Translations under genes and position numbers: made by a program
Assembly: GCF_016427535.1 (NCBI RefSeq)
Contig: NZ_JAELXV010000001.1
Coordinates: forward strand, 248,001-312,000
Length of the DNA stretch: 64,000 nucleotides
Origin: Hymenobacter sp. BT559
GTDB lineage: Bacteria > Bacteroidota > Bacteroidia > Cytophagales > Hymenobacteraceae
Direction of reading: 5' to 3'
Notes under the pieces: generated by a model
What the model was told of the DNA's origin: nothing
The model's input: only the letters and a program-made list of their open reading frames with translations
Database searches by the model: none
In this document: positions 37,337-46,090 of the stretch, piece by piece
Numbering within the stretch: the first letter of the stretch is position 1
Layout of the letters: every line of letters begins with the position of its first letter

Positions 37337-37654
37337 CTACTTCTTAGGTTCGTGCACGTCGCCTTGCGGCGTGAAATTGGTGCCCGAATCGGGCTTGGGC
37401 GGATTGCTGGCGTTCACATCGCGCACGTGGCCGTTTTCGGGAGTAGGGGTGCGGCCAGCGGTGCTGCTGCCGCCCGGCGCCTGCACCGGCTCGGCTGCTA
37501 CGGGCGTAGCCTCCGCGCTACCTAGGAGGTTTTTGAGGCTGGTAACCCCCTTCTTAAAAAGCCGGCCTTTGTTGGTAGCCAGAAAAAATATGCCGGTGCC
37601 CAGGGTTACAGCGGCGAGGCCGTACCAGGCGGGTTTGGTGCCTTTCGTGTTCAT
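37337..37654 (-). CDS. Single-span membrane protein of unknown function
   Basis: 105 residues from ATG 37654 ('MNTKGTKPAWYGLAAVTLG'). One N-terminal membrane span (residues ~8-27) followed by basic 'NKGRLFKKG' and a disordered Pro/Thr/Glu-rich tail. No family recognised. Upstream of the MBL gene on the same strand, 124 bases apart. Confidence 0.55.
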   Translation of the reverse strand: MNTKGTKPAWYGLAAVTLGTGIFFLATNKGRLFKKGVTSLKNLLGSAEATPVAAEPVQAPGGSSTAGRTPTPENGHVRDVNASNPPKPDSGTNFTPQGDVHEPKK

Positions 37655-37678
37655 AATCAGAAGCAAGTAAAATGAATG

Positions 37679-37701
37679 GCTAGCAGCGCTGAGCTGCTAG
37701 C
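37679..37701. terminator. Short hairpin between two minus-strand genes
   Basis: Perfect 9-bp stem GCTAGCAGC / GCTGCTAGC with a 5-base loop, 90 bases past the stop of the lipoprotein gene. Confidence 0.35.
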
Positions 37702-37791
37702 CGCGCGGTATACGGCCCCTAGGGGCAGGGTGGAGGCCCAAATGCGGCCCCAGAGCTACTTTTTTAAAGCCCCACCACTGGGCGGCCGAGG

Positions 37792-38139
37792 TTACTTCAC
37801 GGGCTGGCTGCTCACTTGGCCGGTCTGTTTGTCTACCTCAAAGCGGGCGCGGTTAGGCATGCGATTGGCCCAGTCGGTGCGGGGCACCAGCACTTGCCAA
37901 GTGGCCTCGTTATCGTTCACGCGGGCCGAGTCGGGCACGTACAAGGCGGCGTTGGGGAGTGTCTGAATGTGGCGCGCCACGGCCGCACGGGCGCTGGCTT
38001 CGTCGGGAGCGGGCGTGGCAGCAGCGGTAGGCGCGGCTTCGGCCGAAGGGGCAGTGCTGGTGGTAGTAGGCGTGGGCTGGCAGCTGGCCAGCACCCCGGC
38101 ACCTAGGGCGAGCAGGGAAAAAAGCTTGGTCGTCGTCAT
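37792..38139 (-). CDS. Small lipoprotein of unknown function
   Basis: 115 residues. Lipobox 'GVLASC' with Cys20, so lipid-anchored; then a Thr/Pro/Ala-rich spacer (21-48) and a ~65-residue domain ('ARAAVARHIQTLPNAALYVPDSARVND', 'RFEVDKQTGQV') that resembles small YxxT-type periplasmic domains. No named family. Confidence 0.7.
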   Translation of the reverse strand: MTTTKLFSLLALGAGVLASCQPTPTTTSTAPSAEAAPTAAATPAPDEASARAAVARHIQTLPNAALYVPDSARVNDNEATWQVLVPRTDWANRMPNRARFEVDKQTGQVSSQPVK

Positions 38140-38230
38140 GCCGCAAAGCTATTAGTCGCGGCGGCTGCTCGGCGGTAGCTAGCCAACTGCCGTACTTATT
38201 TGTTACACACCCAAAACCAACTACGCTAGC

Positions 38231-38851
38231 ATGACACCCACCCCTGCTCCCCCCGTGCTGAGCACCGAACACTTTGCGGCAGCCTACACCTACGCCGCCT
38301 ACCGCCAGCTCCTCGACGACCTACTGGCCGAAGGCAAAACCACTGGCCCCCAGCAAACTACCGAGCTCGTGGAGTATACCGCCCTCAATGTGCAGCGCAT
38401 GCACCGCCTCGACAAAACGGTGAAGGTGCAGCCCGCCCTAGCTGCCGCGGCGGCAGGGCTGCAAGGCCAGTATATCTGGCTCATCATTACCGAAGGCTGG
38501 TGCGGCGATGCGGCCCAAATCGTGCCCGTGCTAGAGGCCGTGGCCGCCGCCAGCCAGGGCCACCTCACCACGCGCTACGTGCTGCGCGATGAGCACCCCG
38601 CCCTCATGGACCAGTACCTCACGGGCACCAGCCGCGCCATTCCCAAGCTGGTAGTGCTGGATGCCAATACGCTCGCCGAAATCACGCACTGGGGCCCGCG
38701 CCCGGTACCCGCCCGCGAGCTGGTGCAGCGCCTCAAGGCCGAGGGCATGCCCCACGACGACTTTATTCGGGAGCTGCACACCTGGTACGCTCACGACCGC
38801 ACCCAGGCTACCCAAAACGAGATGCTGGCGCTAGTGCAGGGCCTAAGCTAG
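38231..38851 (+). CDS. Thioredoxin-like family protein with a single cysteine
   Basis: 206 residues. 'YIWLIITEGWCGDAAQIVPVLEAVA' and 'TSRAIPKLVVLD' match the thioredoxin-like family widespread in Bacteroidota. The usual CxxC is reduced to one Cys (WCGDA), so it is not a classical dithiol oxidoreductase; it could form mixed disulfides. Cytoplasmic. Function unknown. Confidence 0.8.
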   Translation: MTPTPAPPVLSTEHFAAAYTYAAYRQLLDDLLAEGKTTGPQQTTELVEYTALNVQRMHRLDKTVKVQPALAAAAAGLQGQYIWLIITEGWCGDAAQIVPVLEAVAAASQGHLTTRYVLRDEHPALMDQYLTGTSRAIPKLVVLDANTLAEITHWGPRPVPARELVQRLKAEGMPHDDFIRELHTWYAHDRTQATQNEMLALVQGLS

Positions 38852-38855
38852 CGCC

Positions 38856-39386
38856 CTAGGCCACTGATTTGGTCAGCTCCAGCAGCGTAAGTGGCTGCCG
38901 TGGCTGGCCAAACGCCGTGGTGTCCGGAAAAGGTTCGTGCTGGCCGGTGCGCACGTAGCCGTGGCGCTCGTACCAGGCCAGCAGCTCGGGCCGGGCCGAC
39001 AGCACGGTTATTTTGATGGTAGTGCAGCCTTGCTGGCGGGCATAAGCCTCGGCGTGGGCCAGCAGCTGCCGGCCCACGCCCTGCGCCTGGGCCGCGGGCG
39101 CCACGGCCAGCGTGCCTAGGTAGAGCCGGGGGGCTTTCGGCTCTAGGTACACGCACCCCAGCAGCTGGTCGGCCTGCACGCACTTGAGCAGCGCTGCTTG
39201 GTTGATGCCCATCGTTGCTACCATGTCTCGCACGTGGATTTCGCTGATGCGAGGTCCTTCGAGCAAATGCATTTCGGTAGTCCACGCCTGGGGCGAGGCC
39301 GGCCCGCGGTATGCTTGGTTGATGAGCGCCGTGAGCGCTGGCGCATCGGCTAGCGTAGCAGGCAGGATGGTGGGGGCTGGTTGCAC
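38856..39386 (-). CDS. GNAT-family N-acetyltransferase
   Basis: 176 residues. Acetyl-CoA pyrophosphate loop 'VAPAAQAQGVGRQLLAHAEAYA' (Q/RxxGxG/A) and C-terminal 'LLAWYERHGYVRTGQHEPF' are standard GNAT. Substrate unknown. Convergent with the thioredoxin-like gene, five bases apart. Confidence 0.9.
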   Translation of the reverse strand: MQPAPTILPATLADAPALTALINQAYRGPASPQAWTTEMHLLEGPRISEIHVRDMVATMGINQAALLKCVQADQLLGCVYLEPKAPRLYLGTLAVAPAAQAQGVGRQLLAHAEAYARQQGCTTIKITVLSARPELLAWYERHGYVRTGQHEPFPDTTAFGQPRQPLTLLELTKSVA

Positions 39387-39493
39387 GCCACAAAAATACG
39401 GACCTAGGGGCCCGGGGCGCCAACCCAGGCGGCGGGCTCGCGTTGTAACCCCTTTCCGGCGGCGCGGGCCGGCTCACTCTACTTAGCAACTGT

Positions 39494-40243
39494 ATGAACC
39501 TCAGCAATAACACTGTGCTGCTTACTGGCGGTGCCTCTGGCATCGGCCTAGCTCTGGCCCAGCGCCTGCGCCAGGCGGGCAGCGAAGTCATCATCTGTGG
39601 CCGCCGCGCCAGCAAGCTGCGCGAAGCCCAGCAGCAGGTGCCGGGCCTGCACATCTACGAAACCGACCTTGCCGAGCCTATCGAGCGGGCCGCGCTGGCC
39701 CGGCGCGTAGTGGCCGACTTCCCGGCCCTCAACGTGCTCATCAACAATGCTGGTATCCAGAACCGCTTTCAGGTGGCGGACCTAGGCCCCGACCTGGCCG
39801 CCTGGGAAACACAGCGCCAGGAAATCGCCATCAACTTCGAAGCGCCTATTCACCTGAGCGCCCTGCTGCTGCCACACTTGCGCCAGCAAGCCAATGCTGC
39901 TATCATCAATGTGTCGTCGGGCCTGGCGTTTGCGCCAATGGCGGCGGCACCCATCTATAGCGCAACCAAGGCGGCGGTGCACTCCTTTACCATGTCCTTG
40001 CGCCAGCAACTGGCCGACACCGGCGTGCAAGTGCTCGAGATAGTGCCGCCCGGCGTCAACACCGACCTCGGCGGGCCGGGCCTGCACACCTGGGCCGTGC
40101 CCGTCGATGAATTTGCCGACAGCATCGTGGCGCGCCTGGCCGCCGGTGAACAAGAGGTTGGCTACGGCACCTCCGAGAGCATTCGCCTAGGTTCTCGCGC
40201 CGACATCGACGCGCGGTTTAAGCAAATGAACGCCCCTAAGTAG
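39494..40243 (+). CDS. Short-chain dehydrogenase/reductase (DltE-like)
   Basis: 249 residues. 'LLTGGASGIGLALAQRL' (NAD(P) binding), 'LINNAGIQ', catalytic Ser in 'VSSGLAF' and Tyr-x-x-x-Lys in 'YSATKAA'. It resembles the DltE branch of SDRs. Cytoplasmic; substrate not predictable. Confidence 0.9.
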   Translation: MNLSNNTVLLTGGASGIGLALAQRLRQAGSEVIICGRRASKLREAQQQVPGLHIYETDLAEPIERAALARRVVADFPALNVLINNAGIQNRFQVADLGPDLAAWETQRQEIAINFEAPIHLSALLLPHLRQQANAAIINVSSGLAFAPMAAAPIYSATKAAVHSFTMSLRQQLADTGVQVLEIVPPGVNTDLGGPGLHTWAVPVDEFADSIVARLAAGEQEVGYGTSESIRLGSRADIDARFKQMNAPK

Positions 40244-40322
40244 TAGAAGTTAGTGATAAGTAACTAACAGCTAGTAGAATGTTGATAATCGGCTAGCTGT
40301 TAATTACTAAATCGAATCGTAT

Positions 40323-40814
40323 TTATGCTTTCTCGCCCACTGTCCAGCCCTTGCGCGGGGTCGGCGTTTCGTCGGGGCCGGTGATGAAGCGGTCGGTAAG
40401 CAAGCCAGTCGTGAAGGCATAAATGCCTTTGTGCACGAGGTCAATAGCCTGCTCGTCGCGCGGCCACGTCCACGGTAGGGCGCCTACCCCCGTAGCATTT
40501 TCTAGGGTTTGGTCGTTGAGGAGCCGCAGGTTCAAGAACAAGAACGAGCCCACCGGGCCGCGGATGCCGCGCTCGGCCATGAGGGCACGCACGGCGCCCA
40601 GCACAATACCTTGTCCCCAGTGCATGGTCCAGTTCAGACCTAGGCGCTCCTCGTCGGGCTTGTGCGGCAGTTGGAGCAGCCGCTCTAGGGTATGAGCGGG
40701 CACGTAGGAGTTGGGGCGCTTGGTGAAAAGCTGCTCTAGCTTCTCGGCCAGCGTCATGGCGGCTACCCCGGCCGCGCCGGCCACTAGCCCATAAAGTACT
40801 GTCTTGCCTGTCAT
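40323..40814 (-). CDS. Hypothetical membrane-associated protein, 163 residues
   Basis: From ATG 40814 ('MTGKTVLYGLVAGAAGVAAMTLAEKLEQ'): one N-terminal hydrophobic segment, then 'LGLNWTMHWGQGIVLGAVRALMAERGIRGP' and 'DLVHKGIYAFTTGLLTDR'. It looks like a family of small proteins with Gly-rich helices related to DUF1440-type membrane proteins, but that is uncertain. Confidence 0.6.
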   Translation of the reverse strand: MTGKTVLYGLVAGAAGVAAMTLAEKLEQLFTKRPNSYVPAHTLERLLQLPHKPDEERLGLNWTMHWGQGIVLGAVRALMAERGIRGPVGSFLFLNLRLLNDQTLENATGVGALPWTWPRDEQAIDLVHKGIYAFTTGLLTDRFITGPDETPTPRKGWTVGEKA

Positions 40815-41281
40815 GGTATGTCTTTCGCTCGGGCCACGCCGCAAAGGCGGCCGAACTGCTTGTGGCTTCTTGAGTAGATGGTGGCTTGGGCAGCGACTAG
40901 CCCTAGGGTAGGCGCTGCCGACGTGTCTCTACGACAGCGCCCCGCCGCAGTTGGAGGCTTGGAATAAGCTCAACTATCTGATTATCTCCTTCATAGAGCC
41001 TAGTAAAATGTTGAAGGGAAAGCTCCTGGGCCCGAAACATCAACTAGAAATCAACCAGAATAAAAAGGAAGAATAACAAGGTGGGCGCGCCTTCCTTGCT
41101 TGCATAGGGTAGAAGCAAAGCCTCGCAAGTAGCGGTCGGCGTGCGCCCCGCGCCCAACAAATGCTGCAAAACGCGCCTTTTTATACCACTATATTTTCGG
41201 CAAGGCTATCATAACGAAACCGATAGGTGAGGCAAAAAAACTAGCGTGTAGCTTGCGAGCCCAATAGTTATTTCCCCCCAA
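40815..41281. other. Noncoding divergent region
   Basis: 467 bases without a gene. At 41190-41197 TATATTTT approximates the Bacteroidota -7 element and may serve the downstream GH43 lipoprotein. No LacI-type GCAAACGTTTGC site is present, so this GH43 is not in the same regulon by that criterion. Confidence 0.4.
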
Positions 41282-42394
41282 ATGCTCCACCATTTCTCTC
41301 TTCGCCGGCCCGCGCTCGTGCTGGCGGCGCCCCTGCTCTTAGCAGCTTGCCAGAGCCAGCCCACCCAGCAAACCGACGCTGCTACCACTGCCCCCGAGGC
41401 CAAAGCCGACTCTACCAGCGGCAAGCCCAAGTTTCTCAGCAAGCCGCTGGTGAGCGACATCTACACCGCCGACCCCTCGGCGCACGTTTTCAACGGCAAA
41501 ATCTACATCTATCCCTCGCACGATATCGAGACGGGGATGCCGGAAAATGACAAGGGCGACCACTTCGCCATGCGCGACTACCACATCCTGTCGATGGACA
41601 GCATTGGCGGCAAAGTCACCGACCACGGCGTGGCCCTTGATACCAAAGACATTCCGTGGGCCGGCCGCCAGCTATGGGCGCCCGACGCGGCCTTCAAAAG
41701 CGGCACCTACTACCTCTACTTCCCAGTTAAGGACAAGCAGGACGTATTCCGCATTGGGGTAGCCACTAGCTCGTCACCCACCGGGCCGTTCAAGGCGGAG
41801 CCTAAGCCTATTGTGGGCAGCTTCAGCATTGACCCGGCCGTGTTTACCGACACCGATGGCAAGGCCTATATGTACTTTGGCGGCCTGTGGGGCGGCCAGC
41901 TGCAGCGCTGGGCCACTGGTAAATACAATGCGAATGCCGCTGAGAAGAAGCCCGATGGCGACGAGCCTGCCATTGGAGCCCGCGTGGCCCAGCTCACGCC
42001 CGACATGAAGCAGTTTGCCGGCCCGGTAAAAGAGGTCGTCATTCTCGATTCCCTAGGTAAGCCGCTCAAGGCTAAGGACAACACCCACCGCTTTTTCGAG
42101 GGCGCCTGGATGCACAAGTACCAGGGCAAGTATTATTTCTCGTATTCGACTGGCGATACCCACCTGCTAGCCTATGCTGTGGGCACCTCGCCTGCCGGGC
42201 CCTTCACTTACAAAGGCGTCATTATGAAGCCCGTGCAGGGCTGGACCACGCACCACTCCATCGTTGAGTTCAAGGGCAAGTGGTACATTTTCTACCACGA
42301 CACCGAGCTCAGCAACAAGACTTGGCTGCGCAACGTGAAGGTGACCGAGCTCAAGCGCAACCCCGATGGCAGCATCGTGACTATCACGCCCTAG
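41282..42394 (+). CDS. GH43 glycosidase, lipoprotein
   Basis: 370 residues. Lipobox 'LLLAAC' with Cys23. Spacer 24-50, then GH43 propeller: Asp64 in 'YTADPSAHVF', second Asp in 'SFSIDPAVF', acid Glu in 'FFEGAWMHKYQGKYYFSYS'. The 'HHSIVEFKGKWYIFYHD' near the end is typical of beta-xylosidase/arabinofuranosidase GH43s. A membrane-tethered enzyme for oligosaccharide trimming. Stop codon TAG falls in CCTAGG. Isolated from the main hydrolase locus by 30 kb. Confidence 0.9.
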   Translation: MLHHFSLRRPALVLAAPLLLAACQSQPTQQTDAATTAPEAKADSTSGKPKFLSKPLVSDIYTADPSAHVFNGKIYIYPSHDIETGMPENDKGDHFAMRDYHILSMDSIGGKVTDHGVALDTKDIPWAGRQLWAPDAAFKSGTYYLYFPVKDKQDVFRIGVATSSSPTGPFKAEPKPIVGSFSIDPAVFTDTDGKAYMYFGGLWGGQLQRWATGKYNANAAEKKPDGDEPAIGARVAQLTPDMKQFAGPVKEVVILDSLGKPLKAKDNTHRFFEGAWMHKYQGKYYFSYSTGDTHLLAYAVGTSPAGPFTYKGVIMKPVQGWTTHHSIVEFKGKWYIFYHDTELSNKTWLRNVKVTELKRNPDGSIVTITP

Positions 42395-42425
42395 GTCCCC
42401 TTTAACGTTTAAAAAAGCCATTAAG

Positions 42426-42470
42426 CCGGCGGTCTGGCCTTCTAGCTGAAGGACGAGGCCGCCGGTTTTT
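42426..42470 (+). terminator. Terminator of the GH43 lipoprotein gene
   Basis: Imperfect stem CCGGCGG..CCGCCGG (42426-42444 with 42446-42465) followed by TTTTT. Confidence 0.75.
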
Positions 42471-42552
42471 GGTGCGCCATTGAGTAAGCTGCCATTGCGG
42501 TAATACACTAGCTTTGCTACCCCGTTATCCCTCTTACACTATCAGTTACTCA

Positions 42553-42993
42553 ATGCAAGTCCAGCAGCTAATCTACCAAAGCTCACCCACTGCTACTCTT
42601 ACCTCCACGCAGTTGCAGCAGCTACTGCCCACCTGGCGCGCCAACAACCAGGCGGCCACCATTAGCGGCCTGCTGCTCTACGGCGACGAGGGCATAATGC
42701 AGGTGCTGGAGGGCCCCGCCGAGCACGTGCACCAAACCTACGCGCGCATCTTGCGCGACCGCCGCCACTACAACATCTACACGGTGGCCGATGGCCTAGT
42801 GCCTACCCGCGCCTTTACCGAGTGGAGCATGGGGTTTGTGCACCTAGGAGCGCCCGACCTCGACCAACTGGCCGGCTACGTAAGCCTGGCCCGGCCCAAT
42901 CAGCTGCTGCCCACCCAGGCCGAAGAGTGGCCCGAGCTGCTGGCGCTGCTGCAAGAGTTTGTGGCCCGCGAGCAATACCCAGCTGCTGGCTAA
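42553..42993 (+). CDS. Stand-alone BLUF blue-light photoreceptor
   Basis: 146 residues from ATG 42553. All flavin-pocket residues are in AppA register with a constant offset of 13: Tyr8, Asn32, Gln50, Trp91 and Met93. The core runs 'QLIYQSSPT..LLPTWRANNQAATISGLLLY..GIMQVLEGP'. A C-terminal ~45-residue cap follows and no output domain is attached, as in PixD/Slr1694-type short BLUF proteins that act through a partner. The partner is not obvious nearby. Confidence 0.93.
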   Translation: MQVQQLIYQSSPTATLTSTQLQQLLPTWRANNQAATISGLLLYGDEGIMQVLEGPAEHVHQTYARILRDRRHYNIYTVADGLVPTRAFTEWSMGFVHLGAPDLDQLAGYVSLARPNQLLPTQAEEWPELLALLQEFVAREQYPAAG

Positions 42994-43003
42994 ATAACTA
43001 GTA

Positions 43004-43071
43004 CAGCCCCACAAAAAAGTCGGGGGCGGCAGTAGCTATCTACTGTCGCCCCCGACTTTTTTGTGGGGCTG
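43004..43071. terminator. Long bidirectional terminator
   Basis: A perfect 25-bp outer stem (43004-43028 with 43047-43071) containing A6 and T6 tracts, between the convergent BLUF and mqo genes. Confidence 0.88.
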
Positions 43072-43088
43072 TAAAAGCGGCTTATAGA

Positions 43089-44642
43089 TTAAGCCTCATC
43101 AAGCTTCAGCACCTTGGCCGAGTGTGCCCGAATGGAAGCGCACAGGCTACGGCTCTCGGCCAGCGGCTGCCCAAACGAGGGCACCAGCCGGTGAAATACG
43201 GCTTGCCACGCCTCGGTAGCTGCCTGCTCGGGGAAGCAGCGCTGCACCAAGTCGAGCATGATGCTCACGGCGGTGCTGGCGCCCGGCGAGGCACCTAGGA
43301 GGGCGGCAATGGAACCATCGGCCGCGGTAACTACTTCGGTGCCGAACTCTAGCACGCCACCTTTTTTCTTGTCCTTCTTGATAACCTGCACGCGCTGGCC
43401 GGCTACTTCGAGCTGCCAGTCCTGGGGCTTGGCGCCGGGGTAGTACTCGCGCAAAGCCGCGATGCGCTGCTCTGGGGTTTGGAGTACTTGCCCGATGAGG
43501 TACTTGGTGAGCGGAATATTGCGTGCGCCAGCGTAGAGCAGCGGCCGAATATTGCCAAGCTCGATGGAGCGGAACAAGTCGGAGTACGAACCCTGCTTCA
43601 AGAACTTGGTGCTGAAACCGGCATAAGGGCCGAATAGTAGCTCCTTGCGTCCATTTATCTGGCGCGTATCGAGGTGAGGCACCGACATGGGTGGCGAGCC
43701 CACAGCAGCCTTGCCGTATACCTTGGCCTCGTGGTGGGCTATCACCTCGGGGTTGAGGCACTTGAGCCACTGCCCGCTCACGGGGAAACCACCGAAGCCA
43801 TTGGCCTCTGGAATATCCGATTTTTCGAGCAAATGCAACGTGCCCCCGCCGGCCCCGATAAACACGAAGCGCGTGCGCACCTTGCGGCTATTGCCCGAGG
43901 CCAAGTCCTTGATTTTAACCTGCCACGAGCCGCCTTCTTTGCGGCTCAAGTCTTTAATCTCTTGCCCTAGCTCGAACGTGACGCCCGACTGCTTACGTAG
44001 GTGGTCAAACAAGCTGCGGGTGAGCGCGCCAAAGTTGACGTCGGTGCCAATGTCCATGCGGGTGGCGGCCACCGGCTGGTTGGGGTCGCGCCCATCCATC
44101 ACCAGCGGTATCCACTCTTCTATCAGGGCTGGGTCGGTCGAAAACTCCATGCCCTTAAATAGCGGCGAGGCAATGAGCGCCTCGTAACGCTTACGTAGGT
44201 ACTCCACATTAGCCTCGCCCCACACAAAGCTCATGTGCGGAATGGTGCGAATAAAATTCTCGGGCTCGGGCAGGCTGCCTTCCTGCACCAAGCTGGCCCA
44301 GAACTGCTTGCTCAGCTCAAACTGCTCGGCAATCTTATCAGCTTTCGAAATTTCGACTGAGCCATCGGGCATTTGCGGCGTGTAGTTGAGCTCGCAAAAA
44401 GCCGAGTGGCCGGTGCCGGCGTTGTTCCAGGCATCTGAGCTTTCGGCGGCTACCGCATCGAGGCGCTCGTAGATGGCAATGGTTAGCTTAGGGTCTAATT
44501 CTTTGAGCAATACGCCGAGGGTAGCGCTCATTATGCCCGCCCCAATGAGCACCACATCGGTGTCGAGAGGCTTAGAAGTAGTGATAGGAGAAGTAAGATT
44601 CACGGGTAAATTAACCAGTAGGGCGAAGTCTTCCCTACGCAA
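43089..44642 (-). CDS. mqo: Malate:quinone oxidoreductase
   Basis: 517 residues. FAD-binding 'DVVLIGAGIMSATLGVLLKEL', then 'ESSDAWNNAGTGHSAFCELNYTP', 'FIGAGGGTLHLLEKS' and 'LLGASPGASTAVSIMLDLV', all characteristic of Mqo. It oxidises malate to oxaloacetate and passes electrons to quinone at the inner membrane, an alternative to NAD-linked malate dehydrogenase. Single transcription unit with a strong terminator. Confidence 0.96.
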   Translation of the reverse strand: MRREDFALLVNLPVNLTSPITTSKPLDTDVVLIGAGIMSATLGVLLKELDPKLTIAIYERLDAVAAESSDAWNNAGTGHSAFCELNYTPQMPDGSVEISKADKIAEQFELSKQFWASLVQEGSLPEPENFIRTIPHMSFVWGEANVEYLRKRYEALIASPLFKGMEFSTDPALIEEWIPLVMDGRDPNQPVAATRMDIGTDVNFGALTRSLFDHLRKQSGVTFELGQEIKDLSRKEGGSWQVKIKDLASGNSRKVRTRFVFIGAGGGTLHLLEKSDIPEANGFGGFPVSGQWLKCLNPEVIAHHEAKVYGKAAVGSPPMSVPHLDTRQINGRKELLFGPYAGFSTKFLKQGSYSDLFRSIELGNIRPLLYAGARNIPLTKYLIGQVLQTPEQRIAALREYYPGAKPQDWQLEVAGQRVQVIKKDKKKGGVLEFGTEVVTAADGSIAALLGASPGASTAVSIMLDLVQRCFPEQAATEAWQAVFHRLVPSFGQPLAESRSLCASIRAHSAKVLKLDEA

Positions 44643-44775
44643 AAGCGGCCGAAAGGTACAAAAGCCCTTAACCTAAATTTGATGAACTCAGTGCCCGCAT
44701 TTGTCAATACTTCTGCAAACGAATGCGGAAGCACGACAGTTAAATGGCCGCGCTAGTAAGCTTGACACCAGTGTT

Positions 44776-45309
44776 TTACTGTTGGGCTTTGCTATCTGGC
44801 GCACCAAAGCTAAACTGTTGCAATAGCTCCCACGGTCCGCCACGGTAGGCCCACAGCGCTAGGCCTGTACCTAGGGCCTCGAATGGCTGAAAACCAGCCG
44901 CTAGCTCTTCGTGCAGGCGGCGCGCCACGGCAGGGTCTACCTTGTTTTGCACCGTGATGTGGGGGCGCAGCCCCTGCTGGTCTTGGGGCGTCAGCCAGGC
45001 CTGCCACTGCCGCTGCAAGCGCTTGTGCAGGGCCGGTAAAGTCGGGTTATCGAGGGTGTACATTACCCCACGACCCATGAATTTTACGCCCGTGGCTTGT
45101 AGCGGTAGCGGCGCGGGCTGCGCGGCCGCCACGGCCTCTAGGTCAGCCACAATGGTCGCCTGCTCGTCGCCCGGCAAAGCATGGAAAAGCGTGAGGTGAG
45201 CGCTGAGATAATTGATTTTAGGGGGAAAGTAGAGGCGGCGCTGCTCGTCAAAGAAAGCCTGGCTGGCCTCATCGAGCGTGAGCGTAAGAATGAGCGGGGC
45301 GGTAGTCAT
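44776..45309 (-). CDS. 2'-5' RNA ligase-like 2H phosphoesterase (copy 2)
   Basis: 177 residues. The two motifs read 'SAHLTLFHALPG' and 'RPHITVQNKV', the His-x-Thr pairs of the 2H superfamily. Weakly similar to the copy at 17978, so an ancient paralogue. Followed on the same strand, upstream, by the acetyltransferase gene. Confidence 0.85.
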   Translation of the reverse strand: MTTAPLILTLTLDEASQAFFDEQRRLYFPPKINYLSAHLTLFHALPGDEQATIVADLEAVAAAQPAPLPLQATGVKFMGRGVMYTLDNPTLPALHKRLQRQWQAWLTPQDQQGLRPHITVQNKVDPAVARRLHEELAAGFQPFEALGTGLALWAYRGGPWELLQQFSFGAPDSKAQQ

Positions 45310-45333
45310 AGCCTAGGCATACGTAAGCGCGAC

Positions 45334-45981
45334 TTATTCCGCTCGCTCCAGCGCCCCTAGGTCGAGGCTGCAAATGGCTTGCTGGTGGCGCGTGATTTTG
45401 GCGGCGTCCCAGTGCCACCAGGCCACGGCTTGCAGGCGGGCCACGGTAGCCTCATCGAAGCGCATGCGCACGATGGTGGCGGGGTTGCCGGCCACGATGG
45501 CATAGGGCGGCACGTCGCGCGTCACCACGGCTCGCGTGGCCACGATGGCGCCGTTGCCCACACGCACGCCAGGCATCAGCAGCGCGTCGTGGCCCAGCCA
45601 CACGTCATTTTCTACTACCAAGTCGCCTTTGCTGGGAAAGGTGCTGGGGTCGAAGGCCGTCTCCCAGCCCTGCCCAAATACTGGGAACGGGTAGGTCGTG
45701 AATAAGTCGGTGCGGTGGTTGCCGCCGTTCATCACAAATTTCACCCCCGAGGCAATCTGGCAGAACCGCCCAATTCGCAGGCGGTCGCCCACAAACGGAA
45801 AGTGGTAGAGCACGTTGCGCTCAAAATTACGCACATCTTCAAAGTCGTCGTAGTAGGTGTAGTCGCCCACTTCGATGAGCGGATTGGTGATAATATTCTT
45901 CAAAAAAACCAGCCGCTCGTGGCCGCCAACGGGGTGCAGTAGCTCGGGCGCGGGACCGGTAGGAGTGAGGGAGTTGAGCAT
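45334..45981 (-). CDS. CatB/Vat-like hexapeptide O-acetyltransferase
   Basis: 215 residues from ATG 45981. Left-handed beta-helix hexapeptide repeats ('IGRFCQIASGVKFVMNG', 'VWLGHDALLMPGVRVGNGAIVATRAVV') with the catalytic His in 'GGNHRTDLFTTYPF', as in xenobiotic acetyltransferases for streptogramin (Vat) and chloramphenicol (CatB). Many such chromosomal proteins have no proven drug activity, so resistance is only a possibility. Confidence 0.88.
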   Translation of the reverse strand: MLNSLTPTGPAPELLHPVGGHERLVFLKNIITNPLIEVGDYTYYDDFEDVRNFERNVLYHFPFVGDRLRIGRFCQIASGVKFVMNGGNHRTDLFTTYPFPVFGQGWETAFDPSTFPSKGDLVVENDVWLGHDALLMPGVRVGNGAIVATRAVVTRDVPPYAIVAGNPATIVRMRFDEATVARLQAVAWWHWDAAKITRHQQAICSLDLGALERAE

Positions 45982-46090
45982 CGGAAAAAGAAGTATTATG
46001 AGTGATAAATACTTGTTAGTCAAGCCTAATAATTAGGGCCAAAACTAGCCGAAAACGACCTATTTGGGCGCGGTAGGCGTTTACTAAGCT

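Noticed and set aside
45334..45981. Firm call as a streptogramin resistance gene
   Set aside because: The hexapeptide fold and catalytic His fit, but the family also covers many housekeeping acetyltransferases, so only a general call is supported.
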